A DNA stretch of 64,000 bases from Metaruminococcus_A sp003150405 (GTDB taxonomy: Bacteria > Bacillota > Clostridia > Oscillospirales > Ruminococcaceae), in the NCBI GenBank assembly GCA_902489745.1, contig CABUBB010000002.1, positions 1 to 64,000 on the forward strand, in the 5' to 3' direction. A program made the translations under genes and the position numbers. Shown here piece by piece: positions 8,124 to 15,988 of this stretch. A model generated the notes under the pieces. That model was not told where the DNA came from, made no database searches, and worked only from the letters and a program-made list of their open reading frames with translations. The number at the start of each line of letters is the position of its first letter. Positions within the stretch are counted from its first letter, which is position 1.

Positions 8124-9503
8124 ATGCCCAAAACCAAGGAAGTTTATGTCTGCACCAGCTGCGGCTATGAGGCCGCTAAATGGAACGGGAAGTGTCCGTC
8201 CTGCAACGAATGGAACACCTTTAAGCTGCAGGTACAGGTGCAGGCAGCCCCAGCTAAAAATTTGAAAGCGGCGCCCTCTGCCGTGCCGGCCGCTGCGCCG
8301 CTGCGCATCAGCGAAATTGATATCGAATCTGAGGTGCGTTACCACACCGGCTTGGAAGAATTTGACCGCGTGCTCGGCGGGGGTCTGGTCAAAGGCTCCA
8401 TCAACCTGCTGAGCGGCGATCCCGGCATTGGTAAATCCACTTTGCTGCTGCAAATTTGCGAATACATTGGTCAGGAACACAGCATTTTGTATGTATCCGG
8501 TGAGGAGTCAGTGCGCCAGCTCAAGCTGCGCGCCCAGCGTCTTGGGGTAGAGAGTGAAAACCTTTACATCATATCCCAAACCGATGTTGATACCATCATC
8601 CAGACCATTCTGGTGCAAAAACCGGATGTTGTCATCATCGACTCCATTCAAACCATGAATCTCGCACAGGTCAATTCGTCGTCAGGCAGCGTCACCCAGG
8701 TGCGGGAATGTACCTCTGCGCTGATGCGTACTGCCAAGTCCGAAGAAGTGCCAATGTTCCTAGTCGGCCATGTCAACAAGGATGGAGCCATTGCCGGGCC
8801 AAAGGTTCTGGAACACATTGTGGACGCTGTGCTTTATTTTGAAGGCGACCGAAACTTTTCCTACCGCATCCTGCGGGCGGTAAAAAACCGTTATGGTTCC
8901 ACCAATGAAATTGGCGTGTTTGAAATGCTGGACACCGGCCTGAGCGAGGTGGAGAACCCCTCTATGATGCTGCTTTCCGGCCGCCCGACCGGAGTGAGCG
9001 GCACCTGCGTCGCCTGCGTAATGGAGGGCAGCCGCCCCATTATGGCAGAGGTACAGGCCCTTGTCACCAAGACTGGCTTCGGCACACCACGCCGTATGGC
9101 AACCGGCTTTGATTACAACCGCATGTCGCTGCTCATTGCTGTGCTGGAAAAGCGCGCCGGTTACTTTTTCGGCGCGCTGGACACCTACATCAACATTGTC
9201 GGCGGTCTGCGTCTGGACGAGCCTGCCGCAGACCTCTCCATTGCACTGGCTCTTATTTCCAGCCTGCGGGACAAACCAATTGACGACGGCCTGCTCGCTT
9301 TTGGAGAGCTTGGCCTGGCGGGGGAAATCCGGTCGGTATCCAGCATTACTCAGCGAGTCAAGGAGGCAAAACGCCTGGGATTCAGTAGGTGCCTGGTGCC
9401 AAGGCAGGCCCTTAAGGCGCTCGGTGTGGTGCAGAATCTTGACGGGCTGGATATTGTCGGCGTGAGCAGTCTTAAACAGGCTATTGCCGCCGCCTTTGAT
9501 TAA
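8124..9503 (+). CDS. radA: DNA repair protein RadA
   Basis: This 459-residue RadA (Sms) is a RecA-like ATPase that helps branch migration during recombinational repair. Seen in order are a four-cysteine zinc finger (CTSCG near residue 10 and CPSC near residue 27), Walker A (GDPGIGKST, about residues 98-106), the RadA-specific motif KNRYGSTNEIGVF (about 254-266; usually KNRFG) and a C-terminal Lon-protease-like domain with GGLRLDEPAADL. Length is normal for the family. AAGGAG lies 7 bases before ATG 8124. The last 23 bases overlap, on the opposite strand, the end of a small cysteine-rich gene. The call is very secure. Confidence 0.97.
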   Translation: MPKTKEVYVCTSCGYEAAKWNGKCPSCNEWNTFKLQVQVQAAPAKNLKAAPSAVPAAAPLRISEIDIESEVRYHTGLEEFDRVLGGGLVKGSINLLSGDPGIGKSTLLLQICEYIGQEHSILYVSGEESVRQLKLRAQRLGVESENLYIISQTDVDTIIQTILVQKPDVVIIDSIQTMNLAQVNSSSGSVTQVRECTSALMRTAKSEEVPMFLVGHVNKDGAIAGPKVLEHIVDAVLYFEGDRNFSYRILRAVKNRYGSTNEIGVFEMLDTGLSEVENPSMMLLSGRPTGVSGTCVACVMEGSRPIMAEVQALVTKTGFGTPRRMATGFDYNRMSLLIAVLEKRAGYFFGALDTYINIVGGLRLDEPAADLSIALALISSLRDKPIDDGLLAFGELGLAGEIRSVSSITQRVKEAKRLGFSRCLVPRQALKALGVVQNLDGLDIVGVSSLKQAIAAAFD

Positions 9504-9675
9504 CGCGGCTTTTGTCCGCTGCGGCGGCCGGGGGCTTTTTTTCTCCCGTTTTCCCCAGGGGCACAAAATAACAGCAGCCCTGGCCGGTGCTGGCGGTTGG
9601 CGCGGTAATGCGTTCCAGCGTGCAAATGCCTTCGTTTTGGTATTGACACGGTTTGCTGCACCAAATGAGATTCAA
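9481..9675 (-). CDS. Small cysteine-rich protein overlapping the radA end
   Basis: This is a 64-residue protein read from a TTG start at 9675, preceded by GAGGTG six bases upstream on the minus strand. The N-terminal half carries the spacing WCSKPCQYQNEGICTLE, then GCCYF, that is C-x3-C-x7-C and a later CC. I associate this with the small clostridial cysteine-motif proteins often annotated, without evidence, as hydroxymyristoyl-ACP dehydratase, related to DUF1540. It is probably a metal-binding mini-protein. The C-terminal half is Ala/Pro/Arg-rich and reads antisense into the last 23 bases of radA, so the family's normal length may be only about 40 residues with a run-on tail. It is easily missed because it overlaps radA. 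Confidence 0.6.
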   Translation of the reverse strand: MNLIWCSKPCQYQNEGICTLERITAPTASTGQGCCYFVPLGKTGEKKPPAAAADKSRVNQRRRQ

Positions 9676-9883
9676 ATGTAAACACCTCGATTTCGGCGAT
9701 TCCGCCGTTTTCCTGTTTGCGTTTAGTTTCTTTCTGTTTTTCTGTTTTATTCTTTTTTTCGGTAAAACTGCTGTTAAAAATGCAGCGGGATTTTTAGGCG
9801 GCGGAAAAAACGAGGCTGACCGTTTGTTGCGGGGTTTAAGGACAGCTTGTTTCGCCGGGACTGCATGCGGAAAGGTGAAACAT

Positions 9884-10206
9884 ATGGCTTCAACGCGGAA
9901 ATATTTATGGACTGTATTGGAAGGGGTGTCTGGCTTGGAGGAGGTCTCCTATCGGGCAATGATGGGCGAATTTATTTTAACCTACCGCGGAAAAATTGTC
10001 GGCGGCATTTACGACAACCGGCTGTTGGTAAAACCGGTGAAGGCTGCGGTTTTGTATCTGCCAGAGGCGCCGTATGAGCGTCCGTACGAGGGGAGGGTGC
10101 GAAGCAGATGCTGCTTGTGGACAGAGTGAGTGATAAAGAATTTTTGTCAGGCTTGTTTCGAGCCATGTACGACGAATTGCCTGCCCCCAAACCGCGGAAG
10201 AAATAA
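9884..10206 (+). pseudogene. TfoX N-terminal-domain protein, frameshifted
   Basis: Two frames together encode a small TfoX/Sxy N-terminal domain protein of about 105 residues. The first runs from ATG 9884 (SD AAAGGTG) with SGLEEVSYRAMMGEF and GKIVGGIYDNRLLVKP. The second continues as KQMLLVDRVSDKEF and FRAMYDELPAPKPRKK to TAA 10206. The break is a tandem repeat of GAGGG (10088-10092 and 10093-10097). Removing one copy restores Tyr-Glu-Gly-Ala-Lys, the expected join. As read, translation leaves the frame there and stops at TGA 10129, after 81 residues. It is either a true slippage mutation or a sequencing or assembly error. In this family the domain's function outside competence regulation is unclear. 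Confidence 0.8.
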
Positions 10207-10239
10207 AGACAAATCGTTTTGTCAAATTTATAAACTGTT

Positions 10240-10278
10240 AAAAACCACCCGGTAAAAGTGTCTGCCGGGTGGTTTTTG
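10240..10278 (+). terminator. Terminator after the TfoX pseudogene
   Basis: AAAAACCACCCGG (10240-10252) pairs perfectly with CCGGGTGGTTTTT (10265-10277). The A-rich and T-rich arms make it work in both directions. Confidence 0.85.
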
Positions 10279-10616
10279 CATGCAGGGTTTAACCTTGTTG
10301 AAAAGGAACTGGTCAGCGCAAAAGAGGATCTTCAAATGTGTGCTGCTACACCATCATCCTCAACTATTCCAATGCGGATTTCACCAAAAATCTACACCTG
10401 GAGGCGGCAAAAGAGCAGCTTCCGCTCGCTGACGTTCTGTTTTCTGGGGCATTGCAGCCCTCGGTGATCAATGGGCAGGAGGTTTATATCGGCCTTACCG
10501 AAGAAGGTGCTTTCTATTATGCGGAATTTCTTTATCAAGGTGTTGGTTTCCGCGTCAATGCGGATGGGCTGGCGCAGGAAGAATTTGTTGCCGTGCTTAA
10601 ATCGGTCCTGCAATAG
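10279..10616 (+). pseudogene. Truncated, frameshifted remnant of an unknown gene
   Basis: The last 92 codons (GTG 10338 to TAG 10616) look like real protein, with GLTEEGAFYYAEFLYQGVGF and a helical end QEEFVAVLKSVL. Just upstream another frame reads VEKELVSAKEDLQM. The two join cleanly if one TG is removed from the TGTGTG run at 10337-10342, giving DLQMCCYT. The 5' part is missing because the terminator hairpin abuts it directly. I do not recognise the family. The alternative is an intact small gene starting at GTG 10338, since AGAGGA lies 9 bases upstream. An intrinsic terminator follows the stop. Confidence 0.45.
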
Positions 10617-10626
10617 AATATCATTC

Positions 10627-10659
10627 AAAAAGGATGGCGAATTTTCGCCATCCTTTTTT
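10627..10659. terminator. Bidirectional terminator
   Basis: AAAAAGGATGGCGA (10627-10640) pairs with TCGCCATCCTTTTT (10645-10658). It lies between the plus-strand gene remnant and the end of the minus-strand flippase gene, with A/T flanks suited to terminating both. Confidence 0.8.
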
Positions 10660-10764
10660 GTGGGAGAATACCCGTGTTTCGCTTTGGAGACCCTTGTATC
10701 TGGGAATTTTTTGTTTGTATTTTGAAAGCACAGAACCCGGTGCTGTGCGCAGGACGGTTCTGCT

Positions 10765-12165
10765 TTATCGCCGCATATTGAGAAAGCTCTTGACCCCGTT
10801 GAGCAGGGTGCCGACGTTCAGCCCAATCATGGCTACGCAAAAGGCAATTTCAATCGGAATCCAGTACTGTACCTCCAGAATCATAACGAACGCCTGTGTA
10901 ATTAAAATAAGGGTGTTGAGCGCAAGCTTTGGCAACTGCATGTTAAACCGGATAAACTGCCGGGTGGTGATGGCACGCAGAATAAAGACCAGCATGCAGC
11001 TGATAAAGGTAGCAATCGCCGCGCCGGAGCCTTTCCAAAGCGGGACCATAATGAGGTTGAGCACCACATTGACCGCCGCGCCGACGAGAATGGTAATCAT
11101 GGAAACCCGGTTTTTCTTGGCGACCATGTAAATGCTTGCCAGGAAAGAGGAAAAGCAGTTGAAAACAATCGCGAGCATCAGCACCGGTACAAAAATCCAG
11201 GATTCATAGTAGCTGTCGGCCACCAGGATTTTGGTGATGACTTTGGTGAACAAAATGACGAAGGAGGCCGCCATAAAGATGACTCCGGAATAGGAGGCAA
11301 AAACATTTTTGTAAAACCGCTTTTTGTCAGCGGCGTTATCCTCCGTGACCGCGGAAATATTCCACGCCTGCATAACAACGCCCGCAATCATGGTGATAAA
11401 GGTGGGCAGCTTATGAGCTGCGGAATAAAGGCCGTTGACCCATTTGCCGTCCTCAAGCATATAGGTGATAATGTATTTGTCCGACAAGGTGTTCACCCAC
11501 CAGAACAACGTCGTAGGAATTAAGGGGAGAGAAAAGGCAATCATGGCCCGCAGCAGTCCCTTGTTGATCCGTTTGAAATTGAGGAACCGCTTGAGGTTTG
11601 CAATCCAGAACAGAAAGATAGCAGAAATCAGGTCAGCCACAATAATGGAGATGACGTACCCGTAAATGCCGCATCGAAAGATCCCCAACAGAAGAATGTT
11701 GACAATGATCATAATCGCCGTGTTTTGAATGCCGGAGTAAGCGAACAGCTTTACCATGCCCTTAGCACGGACAAATTGGGCGCACAGACTGTTTAGTGAA
11801 GAACACAACACAAATAGATAAATTAAGACAGTGTATTCTGATATAATAGGGATTTGTAGGATGACTGGAATGAAGAGTAGCATCACGCCGAATCCGCACA
11901 GAATAACCATCATGCCGTTGGTAAAGACCTCACTCCGGTTGACCGAGCGGTCAAGTCCAAAGCGGATAACGGCATCGGTGATGCAAATGGTTGCAATTGG
12001 AAGAATTAGATTCGAGGTGTCAACAATCAGGTTGACAACGCCGAAATCGTCCGGATTCAATACACTGGTGTAAAACGGCGTCAGCAGAAAAACAAGCAGT
12101 TTGGAAGTAAAGGTACCAACCGCAAAAACCGAAATGTTTTTGATAAGCCGGATATATTTATTCAT
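10765..12165 (-). CDS. Polysaccharide biosynthesis flippase (MOP/Wzx-like)
   Basis: This 466-residue integral membrane protein has about 12-14 hydrophobic segments along its whole length. It fits the MOP superfamily of oligosaccharide flippases, which move undecaprenyl-linked sugars across the membrane. The N-terminal region (IRLIKNISVFAVGTFTSKLL, DFGVVNLIVD) and the mid-protein SLPLIPTTLFWWV are typical of PF01943/PF13440-type exporters. I chose the ATG at 12165 because AAAGGG precedes it by 7 bases; 14 more codons are open upstream. No glycosyltransferase or polymerase gene lies nearby, so it is an orphan, and both sides hold broken genes. The lipid-linked sugar cannot be named. The gene itself looks intact. 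Confidence 0.88.
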   Translation of the reverse strand: MNKYIRLIKNISVFAVGTFTSKLLVFLLTPFYTSVLNPDDFGVVNLIVDTSNLILPIATICITDAVIRFGLDRSVNRSEVFTNGMMVILCGFGVMLLFIPVILQIPIISEYTVLIYLFVLCSSLNSLCAQFVRAKGMVKLFAYSGIQNTAIMIIVNILLLGIFRCGIYGYVISIIVADLISAIFLFWIANLKRFLNFKRINKGLLRAMIAFSLPLIPTTLFWWVNTLSDKYIITYMLEDGKWVNGLYSAAHKLPTFITMIAGVVMQAWNISAVTEDNAADKKRFYKNVFASYSGVIFMAASFVILFTKVITKILVADSYYESWIFVPVLMLAIVFNCFSSFLASIYMVAKKNRVSMITILVGAAVNVVLNLIMVPLWKGSGAAIATFISCMLVFILRAITTRQFIRFNMQLPKLALNTLILITQAFVMILEVQYWIPIEIAFCVAMIGLNVGTLLNGVKSFLNMRR

Positions 12166-12318
12166 GGGTTCACCCTTTCGTGTCAATGCACCGGTTCCTT
12201 GCTGCAAAACGAAGTACGGCTTTGTCCCGCTTAAAAATTGGTGGTTTGCTGCTGGAATGGCCAGCCGTTTAAAATAGCTTCCAAACCGGTTGTTCTACCA
12301 TGAACAACGTACCAGCGC

Positions 12319-12689
12319 CTACACCGGCAAACCATCAAAAACGGCGGCTGCATTTTCCAAAGCCGGACCGTCGATGGATTCATCCCGCGCGGGAATTTTG
12401 CGCGGTTACTCACGCTGTATATCAATTGCGCTTGGCCGGTGCGGCCACGCACCGTGAGCGCGCTAGTGCGGCACTGGAACGTTACTAAATTCTCATCATA
12501 GTCAAAATCTTTGATTTTGGGCACCGCAGAGGTTATTATACCATCATTTTCCGCAAAATAAAACCGTGTTTGTCCCTTTTTCTCCCCTAACATGAGCCCT
12601 TGTCCTGCCGATTCATATAAAATCAATGTCAAATATTGGTCAAAATAAACAAAATGATTAAGAATATTTTCTAAAATAGTAAAAATCAT
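12319..12689 (-). pseudogene. Unknown gene, frameshifted, upstream of glgB
   Basis: The minus strand reads about 95 plausible residues in one frame (YESAGQGLMLGEKKGQTRFY, IKDFDYDENLVTFQCR, QAQLIYSVSN). It then becomes basic and low in meaning, while another frame continues sensibly as KIPARDESIDGPALENAAAV and FDGLPV to TAG at 12319. The join lies at the repeated GC in CCGCGCAAAA (about 12400). Removing one GC gives Asn-Arg-Lys-Ile-Pro. The start is uncertain: ATG 12689 has no good ribosome binding site, so the 5' end may also be lost. I do not recognise a family. As read, the first frame stays open to 12231. Confidence 0.4.
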
Positions 12690-12700
12690 ACAAAAATCAC

Positions 12701-12729
12701 TTGAAAATAAGGTGCGAATTTGTTATTAT
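12701..12729 (+). promoter_or_regulatory. Promoter of the glycogen operon
   Basis: TTGAAA (12701-12706), a 17-base spacer and TATTAT (12724-12729) form a good SigA-type promoter. The glgB start lies 34 bases beyond the -10, leaving a very short leader with no riboswitch or attenuator. Confidence 0.75.
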
Positions 12730-12762
12730 ATCAATAACAACTAGGATATGGAGGATGTCGTT

Positions 12763-14730
12763 ATGCCAGGAATGAAAAAATCGCCGAATGACTTTGCCGA
12801 GTTCACGTTCCACCAGGGGACGAATGACAGGGCATACCGTTATTTTGGCTCACATCCTGCAAAGTATGGCCGGAGCGTTGGTGCGGTGTTCCGCGTCTGG
12901 GCGCCAAACGCAAAATCGGTCTCGGTAGTCGGCGATTTTAACGGCTGGGATCGAACCGCCCATGTGATGTCCGGCGGAGAAAGCGGCATCTGGTCTTGTT
13001 TTATCCCGCATATTAAGCAGTATGATTTGTATAAATATAGTATTGAGGGGCCGGACGGGCAGGTTCGGCTCAAGGCGGATCCATACGCGTTCCATGCGGA
13101 AAACGCCCCGGGCACCGCGTCCAAGTTTTATAATTTGGACGGCTACGCCTGGCACGATTCTGCGTGGTGCAAGGCGAGGGAAGAGGCAAACGTTATGGAG
13201 CGTCCCATCAATATTTATGAGGTGCACCTCGGCTCCTGGAGGCGTTTTGCAGACGGCAATACCTTCAATTATTCCAAAATGGCCGATGAGCTTATTCCCT
13301 ATGTTAAGGAGATGGGCTATACTCATATTGAGCTGATGCCGATTATGGAATACCCTTATGAGGGTTCCTGGGGCTACCAGGTGACTGGGTATTTCGCTCC
13401 AACCGCCCGTTATGGCACCCCGCATGATTTTATGAATTTTGTGGATCGCTGCCATATTGCCGGCATCGGTGTGCTTTTAGACTGGGTTCCGGCGCATTTT
13501 CCCAAAGATGCCCATGGCCTCTATGAGTTTGACGGTACCCCTTGTTATGAATATAGCGATCCGCTGAAAATGGAGCACAAATCCTGGGGAACACGGGTGT
13601 TTGACTACGGCAGGAACGAGGTGGTCAGTTTTCTGATTTCGAGCGCCCGTTTCTGGGTAGAGGAGTACCACATTGACGGCTTGCGGGTTGATGCAGTGGC
13701 TTCCATGCTGTATCTGGATTATGACCGTGACGAATGGCGCCCTAATAAAAACGGCGGGCATGAAAACCTGGAAGCGGTTGCCTTTTTCCAGAACCTCAAC
13801 CGCGCCATTCTCAGCGATTTCCCGAATGTTCTCATGATTGCGGAGGAATCCACTGCGTGGCCGCTGGTCACCAAACCGGTCGACGTTGGCGGCCTCGGCT
13901 TCAATTTCAAATGGAACATGGGCTGGATGAACGACATGCTGTCCTACATGTCGCTCGACCCGCTTTACCGCGCCGGCAGCCACGATAAGCTGACCTTCTC
14001 CTTCTTCTATGCGTTCAGTGAAAACTTCATCTTGCCCATCTCGCACGATGAAGTGGTGCATGGCAAGTGCTCGCTCATCTCCAAAATGCCGGGCGAGTAC
14101 GAGCAGAAGTTTGCGGGGGTCCGTGCCTTCCTCGGCTATATGATGGCCCATCCGGGCGGAAAACTGCTCTTTATGGGTCAGGAGTTCGGCCAGTTCATTG
14201 AGTGGGACTACAAAAAAGAGCTTGACTGGATTCTGCTCGGCTACGAGATGCATCAGAAGCTTAAAACCTTTGTAGCAACCCTCAACAAATTTTACCTTGA
14301 AAGCTCCCCGTTATGGGAGGATGACCATTCCTGGAACGGTTTCCAGTGGATTTCAAACGACGATTACACCCAGAACATCATTTCGTTCCGACGGATGAAC
14401 CTCAAAGGAGAGGAGTTGGTTGTTGTATGTAATTTTTCACCCGTTCTGCGTGAGGATTACAGGATAGGCGCCCCTTATTACGGCACCTACACCGAAATTT
14501 TCAGCACAAACGACGAACGCTTCGGCGGTACAGGCTGTGACAACCCCGCGCCCATTCATTCGGAGGATGTGCCGGGTCACGGGTATGAGCAGTCCATTTC
14601 GCTGACGGTTTCCCCCATGTCGGTCATGTTTTTCCGTGTGGATAAAGAAGAGCGGCCGAAGGAGGAAAAGACAGTGAAAAAAGCTTCGGGCAGAGTCCCG
14701 AAAACAAAACAGGCGAAGGTCGATGAATAA
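12763..14730 (+). CDS. glgB: 1,4-alpha-glucan branching enzyme
   Basis: This 655-residue GH13 enzyme transfers alpha-1,4 glucan segments to make alpha-1,6 branches in glycogen. In order there is an N-terminal carbohydrate-binding CBM48 module (VWAPNAKSVSVVGDFNGW, about residues 43-60), the barrel motifs LLDWVPAHFP, DGLRVDAVASMLYLD (catalytic Asp), IAEESTAWP (catalytic Glu) and ISHDEVVHGK, then the all-beta C-terminal domain. The tail adds a lysine-rich stretch (VKKASGRVPKTKQAKV) beyond the usual end. I prefer ATG 12763, with GGAGG 8 bases upstream, over the ATG at 12748. It is the first gene of glgB-C-D-A under the promoter at 12701. Confidence 0.97.
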   Translation: MPGMKKSPNDFAEFTFHQGTNDRAYRYFGSHPAKYGRSVGAVFRVWAPNAKSVSVVGDFNGWDRTAHVMSGGESGIWSCFIPHIKQYDLYKYSIEGPDGQVRLKADPYAFHAENAPGTASKFYNLDGYAWHDSAWCKAREEANVMERPINIYEVHLGSWRRFADGNTFNYSKMADELIPYVKEMGYTHIELMPIMEYPYEGSWGYQVTGYFAPTARYGTPHDFMNFVDRCHIAGIGVLLDWVPAHFPKDAHGLYEFDGTPCYEYSDPLKMEHKSWGTRVFDYGRNEVVSFLISSARFWVEEYHIDGLRVDAVASMLYLDYDRDEWRPNKNGGHENLEAVAFFQNLNRAILSDFPNVLMIAEESTAWPLVTKPVDVGGLGFNFKWNMGWMNDMLSYMSLDPLYRAGSHDKLTFSFFYAFSENFILPISHDEVVHGKCSLISKMPGEYEQKFAGVRAFLGYMMAHPGGKLLFMGQEFGQFIEWDYKKELDWILLGYEMHQKLKTFVATLNKFYLESSPLWEDDHSWNGFQWISNDDYTQNIISFRRMNLKGEELVVVCNFSPVLREDYRIGAPYYGTYTEIFSTNDERFGGTGCDNPAPIHSEDVPGHGYEQSISLTVSPMSVMFFRVDKEERPKEEKTVKKASGRVPKTKQAKVDE

Positions 14731-14770
14731 ATTTGTCGATTCAAAATAGATTGAAGTGGGAGTGAGACGT

Positions 14771-15973
14771 GTGTTCAACAAAAAAGAATGTGTCGCAATG
14801 CTGCTTGCCGGCGGGCAGGGAAGCCGTCTGTACGTTTTGACCCAGCACATGGCAAAACCAGCGGTACCGTTTGGCGGAAAGTACCGGATTATTGATTTTC
14901 CGCTTTCCAACTGTGTCAATTCCGGTATTGATACCGTCGGCGTACTGACCCAGTATCAGCCGCTGGTGCTCAATGAGTACCTTGGGAACGGCCAGCCGTG
15001 GGATCTGGACCGCATTCATGGCGGCGTGCATGTCCTGCCGCCGTACCAGTCTGCACTCGGCGCACAGTGGTACAAGGGCACCGCCAATGCCATTTACCAG
15101 AACATTTCCTTTATTGAACGGTACGACCCGGAGTATGTCCTCATCCTTTCGGGCGACCATATTTACAAAATGGATTATGACAAAATGCTTTCCTTCCACA
15201 AGGAAAAGAAAGCGGACTGCACCATTGCCGTGCTGGAGGTCCCCATGGATGAGGCTTCCCGCTTTGGCATCATGACGGCGGATGAAAACAGCACCATCAT
15301 TGATTTTGAGGAAAAGCCGAAAGAGCCAAAGAGCAACCTCGCTTCAATGGGTGTTTATATCTTTACTTGGCAGAAGCTCAAACAGTACCTCATTGAGGAT
15401 GAAAATGACGTGGAGTCCAGCAAGGATTTCGGCAAAAACATCATTCCGGCTATGCTGGGTGCCAACGAAAAGCTGGTGGCTTACCCGTTTGAAGGTTATT
15501 GGAAGGATGTTGGAACCCTCGATAGCCTCTGGGAGGCCAATATGGACCTGCTCAACCCCAACGTACCGCTGGAGCTGTATGATCCGAACTGGAAAATTTA
15601 CTCCCGCAATCCGGTCATGCCGCCGCACTACATATCCTCTTATGCCAATGTGCAGAACAGTATGGTCACTGAAGGCTGCAACATCTACGGTACGGTGGAT
15701 TTCTCGGTGCTGTTTGCAGGCGTTACCATTGAAGAAGGCGCTGTCGTGCGTGACAGTATTGTAATGCCGGGGGCGGTCATCAAAAAGAACTCCATCATCG
15801 AATACGCTATCATCGGCGAGGATGTCACCGTTGAGGAAAACGTCGTCATCGGCGCCCGTCCGGAAATGATTGACGATAAATCCCAGTGGGGAATCGCCGT
15901 GGTCGGTCCGGAAGTCACCGTCTCCTCCGGCACCGTGATTAAGCCAAAACAAATGGTCGCCGGTAATATATAA
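14771..15973 (+). CDS. glgC: Glucose-1-phosphate adenylyltransferase, catalytic subunit
   Basis: This 400-residue GlgC makes ADP-glucose from ATP and glucose-1-phosphate, the committed step of glycogen synthesis. The nucleotidyltransferase signature LLAGGQGSRL lies near residues 11-20, followed by GKYRIIDFPLSNC. The C-terminal third is a left-handed beta-helix with hexapeptide-like repeats (GAVIKKNSIIEYAIIGEDV). I chose GTG 14771, 8 bases after GGGAG; another in-frame GTG lies at 14756. It lies 40 bases after glgB and 15 bases before glgD. With GlgD it should form the mixed tetramer typical of Firmicutes. Confidence 0.96.
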   Translation: MFNKKECVAMLLAGGQGSRLYVLTQHMAKPAVPFGGKYRIIDFPLSNCVNSGIDTVGVLTQYQPLVLNEYLGNGQPWDLDRIHGGVHVLPPYQSALGAQWYKGTANAIYQNISFIERYDPEYVLILSGDHIYKMDYDKMLSFHKEKKADCTIAVLEVPMDEASRFGIMTADENSTIIDFEEKPKEPKSNLASMGVYIFTWQKLKQYLIEDENDVESSKDFGKNIIPAMLGANEKLVAYPFEGYWKDVGTLDSLWEANMDLLNPNVPLELYDPNWKIYSRNPVMPPHYISSYANVQNSMVTEGCNIYGTVDFSVLFAGVTIEEGAVVRDSIVMPGAVIKKNSIIEYAIIGEDVTVEENVVIGARPEMIDDKSQWGIAVVGPEVTVSSGTVIKPKQMVAGNI

Positions 15974-15988
15974 GGAGGGCAGAAAGCA

